From Dyadobacter sp. (GTDB lineage Bacteria > Bacteroidota > Bacteroidia > Cytophagales > Spirosomataceae), in assembly GCF_017744695.1 (NCBI RefSeq), contig NZ_JAGIAS010000003.1, positions 372,001-436,000 of the forward strand: a stretch of 64,000 nucleotides of DNA. Direction: 5' to 3'. Every line of letters starts with the position of its first letter. The first letter of the stretch is position 1. Below, piece after piece: positions 10,089-17,816 of the stretch. The translations under genes and the position numbers were made by a program. Under the pieces are notes generated by a model, which was not told the origin of the DNA, ran no database searches, and saw only the letters and a program-made list of their open reading frames with translations.

Positions 10089-10169
10089 GGCTTTCGGCAG
10101 TCGGCTTTCGGCTTTCGGCTTTCGGCTGGTTGAAATAAATAGCTGACAGCTGACTGCCGACAGCCGAAG
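10089..10169. repeat. TCGGCTT heptamer repeats with inverted partner
   Basis: Four copies of CGGCTTT with one CGGCAGT variant (10089-10129) face the complementary text AGCTGACAGCTGACTGCCGAC and AGCCGAAG (10141-10169) across an 11-base spacer. The right half, GCTGAC..GACTGCCGACAGCCGA, is the same family as the 43/44-base units before mutS2 (17648-17816). It ends 19 bases before the start codon of the hydrolase gene. Confidence 0.8.
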
Positions 10170-10188
10170 TATTACATTGAACTAAACT

Positions 10189-10965
10189 ATGCAACTCAAT
10201 TTCAAACAAATAGGGGAAACAGGCGAGCCGCTGGTTATCCTTCACGGTGTTTTCGGTTTTCTCGACAACTGGCTTACCATTGGGAAAACGCTTTCGGAAC
10301 AAGGTTACCGCGTTTACCTGGTCGACCAGCGCAACCACGGACGCTCTCCGCACGAAGGCCCATTGAACTTCCCGACGCTTGCGGCCGACTTGAAGGAGTT
10401 TCTGGAACAACAACATATCGAATCCCCGATCCTGATCGGCCATTCGATGGGTGGAAAAACAGTGATGGAGTATGCGGTGACCTATCCGGATACCTTCGAG
10501 GCCCTCGTGGTCGTCGACATCGGCCCCAAGGTCTACCCTATTCACCATACTAAAATCCTGAAAGGCCTGAATGCCATTCCCATTGATGAAATAGAAAACC
10601 GAAACCAGGCCGATGAACTACTGAGTGAATACGAGCCGCTGCTGGGCGTGCGGCAGTTTTTGCTGAAAAACCTTTACAGAAAGGAAGACGGCGGATTCGC
10701 ATGGCGCTTCAACCTGCCATTGCTCACAACCGACATGGCCAATGTGGGCGCACAGATTAAATCCGACCATCCGGTCGAAACGCCGACGTTGTTTATGCGG
10801 GGAAGCAATTCTAATTATATACTGGATGAAGATCTGGAAGGCATTCTCGACCTATTTCCGAATGCACAACTGAAAACGATCGAGGGAGCAGGGCACTGGG
10901 TGCAGGCGGAACAGCCGAAAGCGTTTGTCAGCACCCTGCTGGAATTTCTGAATACGGCTATCTGA
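10189..10965 (+). CDS. Alpha/beta hydrolase (YbfF-like esterase)
   Basis: A 258-residue cytoplasmic hydrolase. The nucleophile elbow is GHSMGG with Ser86; the oxyanion strand is VILHGVFG at 16-23; VDQRNHGRSP (45-54) is typical of the YbfF/esterase branch. The catalytic His is His236 in GAGHWVQAE, and an Asp candidate lies in the strand before it. It would cleave a small ester or thioester; the true substrate is not evident. Its 3' end overlaps that of the convergent lipoprotein gene by 8 bases. An inverted repeat sits just upstream of the start. Confidence 0.88.
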   Translation: MQLNFKQIGETGEPLVILHGVFGFLDNWLTIGKTLSEQGYRVYLVDQRNHGRSPHEGPLNFPTLAADLKEFLEQQHIESPILIGHSMGGKTVMEYAVTYPDTFEALVVVDIGPKVYPIHHTKILKGLNAIPIDEIENRNQADELLSEYEPLLGVRQFLLKNLYRKEDGGFAWRFNLPLLTTDMANVGAQIKSDHPVETPTLFMRGSNSNYILDEDLEGILDLFPNAQLKTIEGAGHWVQAEQPKAFVSTLLEFLNTAI

Positions 10966-11389
10966 CGTATTTCATCCTGGGCGAGTTGCACGTAGCTATA
11001 ATAAGCTGATCATCGCTTATCGATATCTCCCAGGTGGGACAGGTAATGCAGTTCAGCAGTTCGCACTGTGGGTTATTGGGTAACGCAATTTGCGGTTTTA
11101 CATCGACAAGGGTACCATTGATGATCATCGTGGCAGGTGCGCAGCACCGGGGCGTGCCGTCGGCATTGAGCACCACACCGTCGATACGAAATATCAACGA
11201 ATCGGATTTGGCTGCGTCAATTGGCTCCCAGGTACTTTTGTTATCGAGCGAAGACCTTTCAACTTCGACAGAATGCCAAATACCTGACACCGTCGCGAAT
11301 GAATAATTGGGCGAAAGGTCGTTGAAACTATCCTTTTTACAAGACAATAACCACACCAGGACCAAGGGTATGTATAATAGTCTTTTCAT
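10958..11389 (-). CDS. Cysteine-containing lipoprotein of unknown function
   Basis: A 143-residue protein beginning MKRLLYIPLVLVWLLSCKKD, a signal peptide with lipobox LLSC, so Cys17 is probably lipidated. The mature part has six further cysteines, including an adjacent pair (PRCCAP) and the cluster CELLNCITCPTW, which may form disulfides in the periplasm. I recognise no family. It converges on the hydrolase gene with an 8-base overlap. Confidence 0.7.
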   Translation of the reverse strand: MKRLLYIPLVLVWLLSCKKDSFNDLSPNYSFATVSGIWHSVEVERSSLDNKSTWEPIDAAKSDSLIFRIDGVVLNADGTPRCCAPATMIINGTLVDVKPQIALPNNPQCELLNCITCPTWEISISDDQLIIATCNSPRMKYVR

Positions 11390-11469
11390 ACTTATTAAAT
11401 AATTTTATTTACTCCGTAGATTCACAATCAGGACTTTTGGTTGGAAAGCATTGAAAAAATGAGACACCT

Positions 11470-12174
11470 ATGAACGATTCCGGGATTTCCCTGTACTTAA
11501 TCCCCACAATACTGGCAGAAGGCACCCAAAACGACGTCCTCTCACCACAGATCAAAGAGGCCGTGCAGCATCTGGATGTTTTCTTCGTGGAGAATATCCG
11601 AACGGCCCGGCGCTTCATCAGCAGTCTGAAACTAGGCAAAGTGATCGATGAGCTAACGTTTATCGAGCTGAACAAGGATACGCCCGAAACGGAAACAGTT
11701 GCATCGCTGCGAAGCCTTTCAAAAAGTGCCGGCATCATATCGGAAGCGGGTTGCCCCGGCGTCGCCGACCCGGGTGCGGTGGCAGTGCGCATGGCACATG
11801 AACTGGGGATACGCGTGGTGCCATTGGTAGGACCATCGTCCATCCTGTTGGCTCTAATGGCCTCCGGAATGAGCGGGCAGTCGTTCGCGTTTCACGGTTA
11901 CCTGCCGATCGATAAAGTGCAGCGTAAAAAAGCATTGCAAAACCTCGAGAGAAATGCAAGGCAATATCAGCAGACGCAGATATTCATGGAAACGCCTTTC
12001 CGTAACAACCAGTTGCTGGAAGCCGTGATAGAAGCATGCTCGCCTGACCTGACATTATGCATTGCCGCTAATGTCACTGCACCAGACGAGCTGATCAAGA
12101 CCATGCCCGTCAGAAAATGGAAGGCACAAAAGCCTGATTTGCATAAAATTCCGGCTATTTTTCTCGTCGGATAG
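11470..12174 (+). CDS. SAM-dependent methyltransferase, RsmI-like (tetrapyrrole methylase fold)
   Basis: A 234-residue protein of the RsmI branch, which 2'-O-methylates C1402 of 16S rRNA in the classical member. Visible landmarks are YLIPTILAEG at the start, FFVENIRTARRF, SEAGCPGVADPG (RsmI proper has SDAGTPLISDPG) and VVPLVGPSSILLALMASGM. It is shorter than RsmI (about 280) and ends soon after PAIFLVG, lacking the C-terminal domain. Bacteroidota commonly carry such a short paralogue besides true RsmI, so the rRNA target is uncertain. Confidence 0.8.
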   Translation: MNDSGISLYLIPTILAEGTQNDVLSPQIKEAVQHLDVFFVENIRTARRFISSLKLGKVIDELTFIELNKDTPETETVASLRSLSKSAGIISEAGCPGVADPGAVAVRMAHELGIRVVPLVGPSSILLALMASGMSGQSFAFHGYLPIDKVQRKKALQNLERNARQYQQTQIFMETPFRNNQLLEAVIEACSPDLTLCIAANVTAPDELIKTMPVRKWKAQKPDLHKIPAIFLVG

Positions 12175-12264
12175 GCTTTTGGTGAACGCTGTCTTAATTT
12201 TACCAGTTACAACGCGGAAAGATATTTCCGGGTCTTTCGTTCTCTTTGCAAACTGTTATCCATT

Positions 12265-12957
12265 TTGAAAAAATATATTCTGATAACCGTCCTGGCCGCT
12301 GCCGGATTGTGGGGCTGTAATGAAGACAGTCTCGACGCGAGCATTACCGTCGACTCCAACTTTCAGACGGGAGATGCGGGCGAGGATGGTTGGATCCCGG
12401 GGTATGCAGGATACGCGGCAACCGCCGATTCGAGCCAGCTGGATACCGTCGCCGCTACCGCACTGCTCCCACGCGGCCTCGATACGACACAATATGGTTT
12501 CCGAATCCTGTCGAGGTATTCCAAAGGCAATATGTTCAGCTATCTCAAAAAGCGCGTCACCGGATTTAAGCCAGGCAAATCCTATCGAATGACGCTGCAA
12601 GTCGATCTGGCATCTAATTACACGGCGGAAGCGGTGGTCGGTAAGGTCGCATTCAAAGCAGGCGTATCCGTGGACGAGCCGTTGACGAAGCTGGTTTCGG
12701 GGACCTATACATTCAATCTGGATAAAGGTACCGTGGCGCAACCGGGCAAAGCCGTCCTGCTCAGTGGGAGCATTGCCAGCACCAATTCCAACGCACTATA
12801 TTACACATTGATAAGCTATTCAAATGACAGCCAACCGATTACCGTAACCGCCAACAGCAACGGCGAGCTATGGTTTTATGCCGGAACCGACTCAGATTAT
12901 AAGGATACCACCATATTTTACTTCGACCGCATTATAGCACGGTTCAAAGAACTGTAA
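12265..12957 (+). CDS. Lipoprotein of unknown function
   Basis: A 230-residue protein starting at a TTG codon (KKYILITVLAAAGLWGC follows), the only start that preserves the full signal peptide with lipobox LWGC. The mature part is Gly/Asp/Thr-rich and beta-strand-like (FQTGDAGEDGWIPGYAGY, then KSYRMTLQVDLASNYT and GELWFYAGTDSDYKDTTIFYFD), suggesting a jelly-roll or carbohydrate-binding-like sandwich, but no family is certain. Confidence 0.7.
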   Translation: MKKYILITVLAAAGLWGCNEDSLDASITVDSNFQTGDAGEDGWIPGYAGYAATADSSQLDTVAATALLPRGLDTTQYGFRILSRYSKGNMFSYLKKRVTGFKPGKSYRMTLQVDLASNYTAEAVVGKVAFKAGVSVDEPLTKLVSGTYTFNLDKGTVAQPGKAVLLSGSIASTNSNALYYTLISYSNDSQPITVTANSNGELWFYAGTDSDYKDTTIFYFDRIIARFKEL

Positions 12958-13007
12958 AGTGTTTTGTAAATTCGCGCCCATTCAATAACCCACATATCCC
13001 TACCGGA

Positions 13008-13646
13008 ATGGTACAGGTCCAAACATTTGTATTTAACCCATTTTCTGAAAATACTTATCTCCTATACGACGAGACGGGCGAGGCGATCATCATCGATCCC
13101 GGCTGCTACGACCGTTCGGAAGTAAACGAACTCACCGATTTTGTGCAACAACACGGCCTGAAACCTGTGCAGATCGTGAATACCCACGCACACATCGACC
13201 ACGTATTAGGCGTGGCGGCTCTCAAAAGGAAATATAGCATCCCGTTTGTCCTGCACAAGCTGGATGAACCCCTGTTAAAGGCTGTCAAAACTTATGCCTC
13301 CAACTACGGCTTTTCAGCATTTGAAGAGCCCGAGATCGACGGCTTTATCAAAGAGGGCGAAACCATCGAATTTGGCAATACATCCCTGAAAATCATATTC
13401 GTGCCTGGCCACGCGCCCGGCCATGTTGCATTGGTCAACGATGCTGCAAAATTCGTCATTGGTGGCGACGTGCTGTTCCGCATGAGCATCGGGCGTACCG
13501 ACCTCCCTGGTGGTGACCATGCTACATTACTACGGAGCATTCGCGAGCAAATGTTCACCTTGCCGGACGATTATACCGTGTACGCCGGCCATATGGAACC
13601 TACCACCATTGGTTTTGAGAAAAGAAACAATCCCTTCTTCCAATAG
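13008..13646 (+). CDS. MBL-fold metallo-hydrolase (glyoxalase II-like)
   Basis: A 212-residue cytoplasmic metallo-beta-lactamase-fold enzyme. The metal motif THAHIDH has His60, His62, Asp64 and His65; further ligands are His in PGHAPGH, Asp in GGDVLF and His in YAGHMEPTT. That complete set resembles the short glyoxalase II-like hydrolases (YcbL type), without the C-terminal substrate domain of true GloB. It probably hydrolyses a thioester. It ends 5 bases before pssA, so the two may share a transcript. Confidence 0.88.
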   Translation: MVQVQTFVFNPFSENTYLLYDETGEAIIIDPGCYDRSEVNELTDFVQQHGLKPVQIVNTHAHIDHVLGVAALKRKYSIPFVLHKLDEPLLKAVKTYASNYGFSAFEEPEIDGFIKEGETIEFGNTSLKIIFVPGHAPGHVALVNDAAKFVIGGDVLFRMSIGRTDLPGGDHATLLRSIREQMFTLPDDYTVYAGHMEPTTIGFEKRNNPFFQ

Positions 13647-13651
13647 CTCTT

Positions 13652-14356
13652 ATGATCCGTCGCAACATCCCCAATGCGCTCACCTGCGGCAATTTGCTTT
13701 GCGGCTGCATTGGCGTGGTGGAAGCATTCCACAACAACCTGCTGCTTTCCTGTGTGCTCATCGGCGTCGCATTGGTATTCGACTTTCTGGACGGCTTTGT
13801 CGCCCGCCTGCTTAAAGTAACCTCCCCTATCGGCCGCGATCTGGATTCACTGGCCGACGTGGTTACCTTCGGCGTACTGCCTTCGATTATCATGTACCAG
13901 TTGCTCATGCAAAGTATTCCCGATCTATTCGGCATCTGGAAAGCCTATCCTGCCTTCATCATTGCCATTTTCTCGGCAATCCGCCTGGCCAAGTTTAACA
14001 ACGACCCGCGGCAATCCGATTCCTTCATAGGCGTACCCACACCCGCGAACGCAATGCTGATCGCATCGTTGCCATTGATTGTTCATACGGAGAGCGAAGT
14101 CTGGAAAAACATTATTATTAATACCAATAACTTACTCATCCTGAGCGTAGTAATGTCGTATGCGCTGGTCATGGAGCTCCCGTTGATTGCGCTGAAATTC
14201 AAGAATTTCGGATGGCAGGGCAATGAGGCTCGCTTCATCCTGATCGGTGTCACAATCGTTTTGCTTGCAACGTTGAAATTCCTGGCTATCCCGGCAATAC
14301 TGATCGTTTACGTACTACTTTCCATCGCGGCTAACCTTAGGAAAAAGCAGGCCTAA
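13652..14356 (+). CDS. pssA: CDP-diacylglycerol--serine O-phosphatidyltransferase
   Basis: An integral membrane enzyme that makes phosphatidylserine, the precursor of phosphatidylethanolamine. The CDP-alcohol phosphotransferase motif DGx2ARx8Gx3Dx3D is complete: Asp47, Gly48, Ala51, Arg52, Gly61, Asp65, Asp69. The early text NIPNALTCGNLLCG is typical of PssA. About seven hydrophobic helices are visible in 234 residues, the normal length for the subclass II enzyme. Confidence 0.92.
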   Translation: MIRRNIPNALTCGNLLCGCIGVVEAFHNNLLLSCVLIGVALVFDFLDGFVARLLKVTSPIGRDLDSLADVVTFGVLPSIIMYQLLMQSIPDLFGIWKAYPAFIIAIFSAIRLAKFNNDPRQSDSFIGVPTPANAMLIASLPLIVHTESEVWKNIIINTNNLLILSVVMSYALVMELPLIALKFKNFGWQGNEARFILIGVTIVLLATLKFLAIPAILIVYVLLSIAANLRKKQA

Positions 14357-14491
14357 TTGGTACGGAAGACTTTTTTTTGCATTTTTGCAGTCTTTCCGGC
14401 AACGTATGTTGCTTATTATTATCATTTTAGCATTAAATACCGTTCTGTTCTGCCTTTAACCCTCAGCAGTTTTTGAACCGTCCCCACTAGC

Positions 14492-15493
14492 ATGGCATTC
14501 TCCCGCATTACAGGCTTAGGCTTTTACGTTCCTGACAATATCATCACCAACGACGACCTCACCCAGTGGATGGAAACTTCCGATGAATGGATCCGCGAGC
14601 GGACCGGCATTCAGGAACGTCGTTATTTCGAGTACGGGAAAGACACCAATTACAGCATGGCTGCCGCGGCGTCACGGCAAGCGCTCGAAAGGGCCGGTCT
14701 TACGCCTGATGACATAGACGTGATCGTGTACGCTACCATTACCCCCGATTACTTTTTCCCGGGCTCCGCATTTCTGATGCAGCGCGAACTGGGCATGGAC
14801 GGCAAACCGGTGATCGACATCCGCGAGCAATGTTCGGGATTTGTGTATGCGCTTTCCATTGCCGACCAGTTCATCAAATCCGGCATGTACAAGACGGCGC
14901 TCGTGGTAGGTTCGGAAATTCAGTCCTCGTGGATCGACAAGAGTACGGCGGGACGTAATACGGCGGTAATTTTTGGGGACGGGGCCGGAGCAGCGGTGGT
15001 TTCCGCCACGGACGATCCCCAACATTGTATATTATCTACACACCTCCATGCCGACGGCCGGTTTGCCGAGGAGCTCTTTGTAAAAGATCCGGGCAGCAGC
15101 CGCGAAGGTCGTCCGGTGAGCCAGGAGGTGATCGAAGGTGGTGGACACAACGTTTATATGAACGGTAATGCCGTTTTCAAACACGCGATCGTGCGCTTTG
15201 GCGAGGTAATCCAGGAGGCCTTGGAGGCTAATGGCTATACGGCAGGTGATATTGATCTGCTCGTTCCGCACCAGGCAAATATCCGGATCAGCGACTACGT
15301 CCGGCAGCAGCTCGGCCTCTCCGAATCACAGGTTATCAATAACTTACAACGTTTCGGAAATACCACGGCCGCCTCCATTCCTATCGCTCTGACGGAAGCC
15401 TGGGAGACCGGAAAAGTGAAAGAAGGCGACCTGGTTTGTCTTGCAGCGTTCGGAAGTGGATTTACCTGGGCATCAGCGCTGATCAGGTGGTAA
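14492..15493 (+). CDS. 3-oxoacyl-ACP synthase III family protein
   Basis: A 333-residue ketoacyl-ACP synthase III. The catalytic triad is Cys114 (REQCSGF), His260 (VPHQANIR) and Asn290 (FGNTTAAS); the N-terminus ITGLGFYVPDNIITN and SDEWIRERTGI are classic FabH. CSGF replaces the more common CAGF/CSGF variants, which is normal for Bacteroidota paralogues. It would start fatty acid synthesis by condensing an acyl-CoA with malonyl-ACP; these genomes often have several copies, so the housekeeping role is not assured. It converges on the CoA-binding gene with a 9-base gap. Confidence 0.88.
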   Translation: MAFSRITGLGFYVPDNIITNDDLTQWMETSDEWIRERTGIQERRYFEYGKDTNYSMAAAASRQALERAGLTPDDIDVIVYATITPDYFFPGSAFLMQRELGMDGKPVIDIREQCSGFVYALSIADQFIKSGMYKTALVVGSEIQSSWIDKSTAGRNTAVIFGDGAGAAVVSATDDPQHCILSTHLHADGRFAEELFVKDPGSSREGRPVSQEVIEGGGHNVYMNGNAVFKHAIVRFGEVIQEALEANGYTAGDIDLLVPHQANIRISDYVRQQLGLSESQVINNLQRFGNTTAASIPIALTEAWETGKVKEGDLVCLAAFGSGFTWASALIRW

Positions 15494-15502
15494 GTCGCCA
15501 GA

Positions 15503-15862
15503 CTAGAATTGTCCGGTCGACAGCATTACCAAAGTGCATCCCTCTATTGGTATGATATTTTTATCAATTAAAATATCCTTAAATTCAGGATTCTCTGTAC
15601 CAGGGTTGAAGATAACGCGTTTAGGATTTAGAGAAACGATGTAATCGTAGTATTCAGGTTGGTGGCTCGGATTGATATACAGCGTGACGGTATCTACATC
15701 TTTCCAGTCAGTTTTGTCTGTGTTGATTTCCTCTCCTAATGCAAAACCTTTCCTGCGTCCGATGAGTAAAATGGGATGACCATGGTGCCTGAGTTTCTGT
15801 GCTGCCAGGTAAGCGTATCTGGAAGGATTGGAAGTCGCTCCTATAATGAGTGTACGTTTCAT
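15503..15862 (-). CDS. CoA-binding protein (CoA_binding_2 family)
   Basis: A 119-residue single-domain Rossmann protein. Residues 4-10 (TLIIGAT) form the first strand and nucleotide loop, NPSRYAYLAA follows, and VTLYINPSHQPEY and VIFNPGTENPEF are typical of the YccU/CoA_binding_2 group. It probably binds CoA or an acyl-CoA; no reaction is known. It is divergent from the NUMOD4 gene. Confidence 0.82.
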   Translation of the reverse strand: MKRTLIIGATSNPSRYAYLAAQKLRHHGHPILLIGRRKGFALGEEINTDKTDWKDVDTVTLYINPSHQPEYYDYIVSLNPKRVIFNPGTENPEFKDILIDKNIIPIEGCTLVMLSTGQF

Positions 15863-16036
15863 GCCAAATCAATTTAATAAACAAACAGGGCTGCAAAACG
15901 GCATTACCGTCGCGGCATTCGCAGCAGCCACACACACTTTCGAAACACCAAAAGATCGTTCCCGATTCCCGCAAGGGGTTAGGAGGCATGATCAACTGTA
16001 CAACGTTAAGAAACTATAATAATAGCTTTTATCAAA

Positions 16037-16609
16037 ATGAATGAATCAAATGTAAGCCGGAGCTTCTGGAACGAAAAGTGGGCAAAAATTATATTCGACG
16101 AGATCGAGAACGCTCCCCATTACGAAGTATCCAACTATGGCAGATTGAAAAGTTTTCAGAACAACCCTAAGGAAGGTGTTGTAATCAAAGGATCTGTCAT
16201 TCAAGGATATAGATCATTAAACATCCGCGTAGCAGGCGGCAAGACGATCAACCGCTACGTACACAAGCTTGTAGCTGAGCATTTCGTGGAAAAACCGGAC
16301 GCGGACCATAACTTCGTGATCCACCTGGATTTCGATAAGCAGAATAACCACTACGAAAATCTGAAATGGGTTACGAAGGCGGAAATGATCGACCATAATC
16401 GTGAAAACCCTGCGTTCATTAACCGGGTGATTCCGCGCCGCACCAAAAATTACAAGCTGACGGAAAGCAAAGTGCGAATCATCAAAAAGCTTTTGAAAAA
16501 CGATAACAACCGTTTGAAAATGATCGCGAAGCAGTTTGGGATTACGCATACCCAGCTCAACCGTATCCGCTCAGGAGAGAACTGGAAGCATGTAACCGTT
16601 GAAGATTGA
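16037..16609 (+). CDS. NUMOD4 / HNH-like protein with C-terminal helix-turn-helix
   Basis: A 190-residue protein. Residues about 12-60 match NUMOD4 (KWAKIIF...YEVSNYGRLKSF), the DNA-binding module of HNH homing endonucleases. Residues about 72-115 correspond to the HNH core (RYVHKLVAEHF...VIHLDFDKQNNHYENLKWVT), with the His of the second motif (IHLDFD) and NLKWVT kept. Residues 138-185 form a helix-turn-helix of the kind LTESKVRIIKKLL...IAKQFGITHTQLNRIRSG. No intron or target repeat is beside it, so it looks like a free-standing homing endonuclease relic or a domesticated DNA-binding protein. Catalytic activity is uncertain. Confidence 0.78.
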   Translation: MNESNVSRSFWNEKWAKIIFDEIENAPHYEVSNYGRLKSFQNNPKEGVVIKGSVIQGYRSLNIRVAGGKTINRYVHKLVAEHFVEKPDADHNFVIHLDFDKQNNHYENLKWVTKAEMIDHNRENPAFINRVIPRRTKNYKLTESKVRIIKKLLKNDNNRLKMIAKQFGITHTQLNRIRSGENWKHVTVED

Positions 16610-16618
16610 TCAAAATAC

Positions 16619-16918
16619 TTATTTGAGTTTTTCAGCGGCAGAAACCGTATAACCGCTGCCGTTCGCCCCCTCCTCAAAGTCGACCGATACGCCGATCACG
16701 TACATCAGATGGCGTCTGTCTATGAGTACCTTAATTCCCTCGATAAGGTATGTCTGGTCATGCTCTGTGGCTGTGTCGAACCCAAGCAGAAAAGATCCGC
16801 TGCACGCACCCCCTCTTAACCCTACCCGGAGTCCGTAGGTATCCGGAATTTTATTGGCTTCCAGTGTCGTCCTGATTTCCTGCCTTGCTGCTTCGGTTAG
16901 TTGAATCGGGTTATCCAT
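16619..16918 (-). CDS. HesB/IscA-like protein lacking the C-terminal cysteines
   Basis: A 99-residue A-type Fe-S carrier-like protein. The fold landmarks are present (ITLTEAA-type start, here IQLTEAARQEI; GLRVGLRGGACSGSF; VLIDRRHLMYVIGVSVDFEE). Cys39 matches the first conserved cysteine, but the C-terminal Cys-Gly-Cys pair is replaced by GANGSGYTV. With only one of three ligands it may bind a cluster poorly or act otherwise. It converges on the NUMOD4 gene with a 9-base gap. Confidence 0.78.
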   Translation of the reverse strand: MDNPIQLTEAARQEIRTTLEANKIPDTYGLRVGLRGGACSGSFLLGFDTATEHDQTYLIEGIKVLIDRRHLMYVIGVSVDFEEGANGSGYTVSAAEKLK

Positions 16919-17018
16919 TCCTGCTCATTATTCTTGATTGCGATAAACCAGTTAACGCAAACTGCCGCCGTTCCATTCGCGTTTTGAAATAAATATCTGC
17001 CAAATGCGGCTAATCCTT

Positions 17019-17026
17019 TAATTTTG
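17019..17026 (+). promoter_or_regulatory. Promoter -7 box of the membrane-anchored protein gene
   Basis: TAATTTTG matches the Bacteroidota -7 consensus TAnnTTTG and lies 36 bases before the chosen ATG. No convincing -33 box is seen at the right spacing. Confidence 0.45.
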
Positions 17027-17061
17027 TGCCTCATTTTGGCATAAAATTACAATTTCACAAC

Positions 17062-17580
17062 ATGGAATATATCTGGATATTGGCAATTCTGGCACTCGGC
17101 GTTATCGTGACATTTGGCATGTACCTCACCATTACGACTGTCGCCAACAAGATATTTGAGAAACAGCGCTGGGATATCCGCAGCAAAAACATCGAAGTCA
17201 CATTGCCGCTGCGTTTGCAGGCGTATGAGCGTATGTGCCTGTTCCTGGAACGTATTACCCCTAATAACCTGTTACTTCGACTGGTACCTTCGGCGATCAG
17301 CGCGCTGGAACTCCAGCAGATCATCCTGCACGAAATCAGAGAGGAATACAACCACAATGTGGCCCAACAGCTCTACGTGAGTACCCATGCCTGGGAACAG
17401 ATCGTGAACGCGATGAACGAAACTGTGGCGATTGTGAACCAGGCTGCGGCAGAAGTCAGCGCCGACGCCCCGGCCGCAGACCTGGCCAAGAAAGTTTTTT
17501 CACACGTAATCGAGAAGGAAGTCCAGCCGTCGACGCATGCGTTGAAGGTGCTTAAAGAGGAGATACGAAACGTGTTTTAG
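17062..17580 (+). CDS. Membrane-anchored conserved protein of unknown function (DUF7935-like)
   Basis: A 172-residue protein starting at MEYIWILAILALGVIVTFGM, a single N-terminal transmembrane helix; the earlier GTG at 17026 overlaps the promoter box and is rejected. The rest is predicted helical and cytoplasmic: LPLRLQAYERMCLFLERITPNNLLLR and LQQIILHEIREEYNHNVAQQLYVS. This arrangement is common in Cytophagales and Sphingobacteriales genomes and resembles what is annotated as DUF7935, an assignment from memory. No catalytic motif is seen. Confidence 0.75.
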   Translation: MEYIWILAILALGVIVTFGMYLTITTVANKIFEKQRWDIRSKNIEVTLPLRLQAYERMCLFLERITPNNLLLRLVPSAISALELQQIILHEIREEYNHNVAQQLYVSTHAWEQIVNAMNETVAIVNQAAAEVSADAPAADLAKKVFSHVIEKEVQPSTHALKVLKEEIRNVF

Positions 17581-17585
17581 AACAG

Positions 17586-17816
17586 CAGTCGGCTATCGGC
17601 TATCGGCAGTCGGCTGCTTAGAGTTCAAAATTTACATCATTAACAATGCTGACGGCCGATTGCCGGTAGCAGATAACCATTTAATACAGTGCTGACGGCT
17701 GATTGCCGGTAGCAGATAACCATTTAATTACAGTGCTGACGGCCGATTGCCGACAGCCGATAGCCATTTAATTACAGTGCTGACGGCCGATTGCCGACAG
17801 CCGATAGCCATTAAAA
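17586..17816. repeat. 43/44-base tandem repeat array with inverted head, upstream of mutS2
   Basis: Four units beginning GCTGACGGC start at 17648, 17691, 17735 and 17779 (periods 43, 44, 44). Each contains GATTGCCG, then GTAGCAGATAACC or ACAGCCGATAGCC, then CATTTAATTACAGT. The last two units are identical. Upstream (17586-17616) lies the inverse text CAGTCGGCTATCGGCTATC, so the block can fold. The final unit ends directly at the mutS2 start codon, so it forms the 5' leader of that gene. Confidence 0.88.

Larger units (their letters stand above)
9699..10188. other. 490-base intergenic region between divergent genes
   Basis: It holds the receptor promoter side (9699-9800), an A/T-rich stretch, and a small CCGGGA/TCCCGG stem near 10039-10060. 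After AACCTTTG at about 10073-10080 comes the inverted TCGGCT-type repeat (10089-10169) immediately before the alpha/beta hydrolase start. I see no gene in it. Confidence 0.6.

Noticed and set aside
15861..16019. Possible 52-codon gene (MPNQFNKQTGLQNG...) divergent from the CoA-binding gene
   Set aside because: Its ATG overlaps the start codon of the opposite gene, it lies in the promoter region and matches no family.
17586..17816. CRISPR array
   Set aside because: Units are directly joined 43/44-base tandem repeats without unique spacers, and no cas genes are near.
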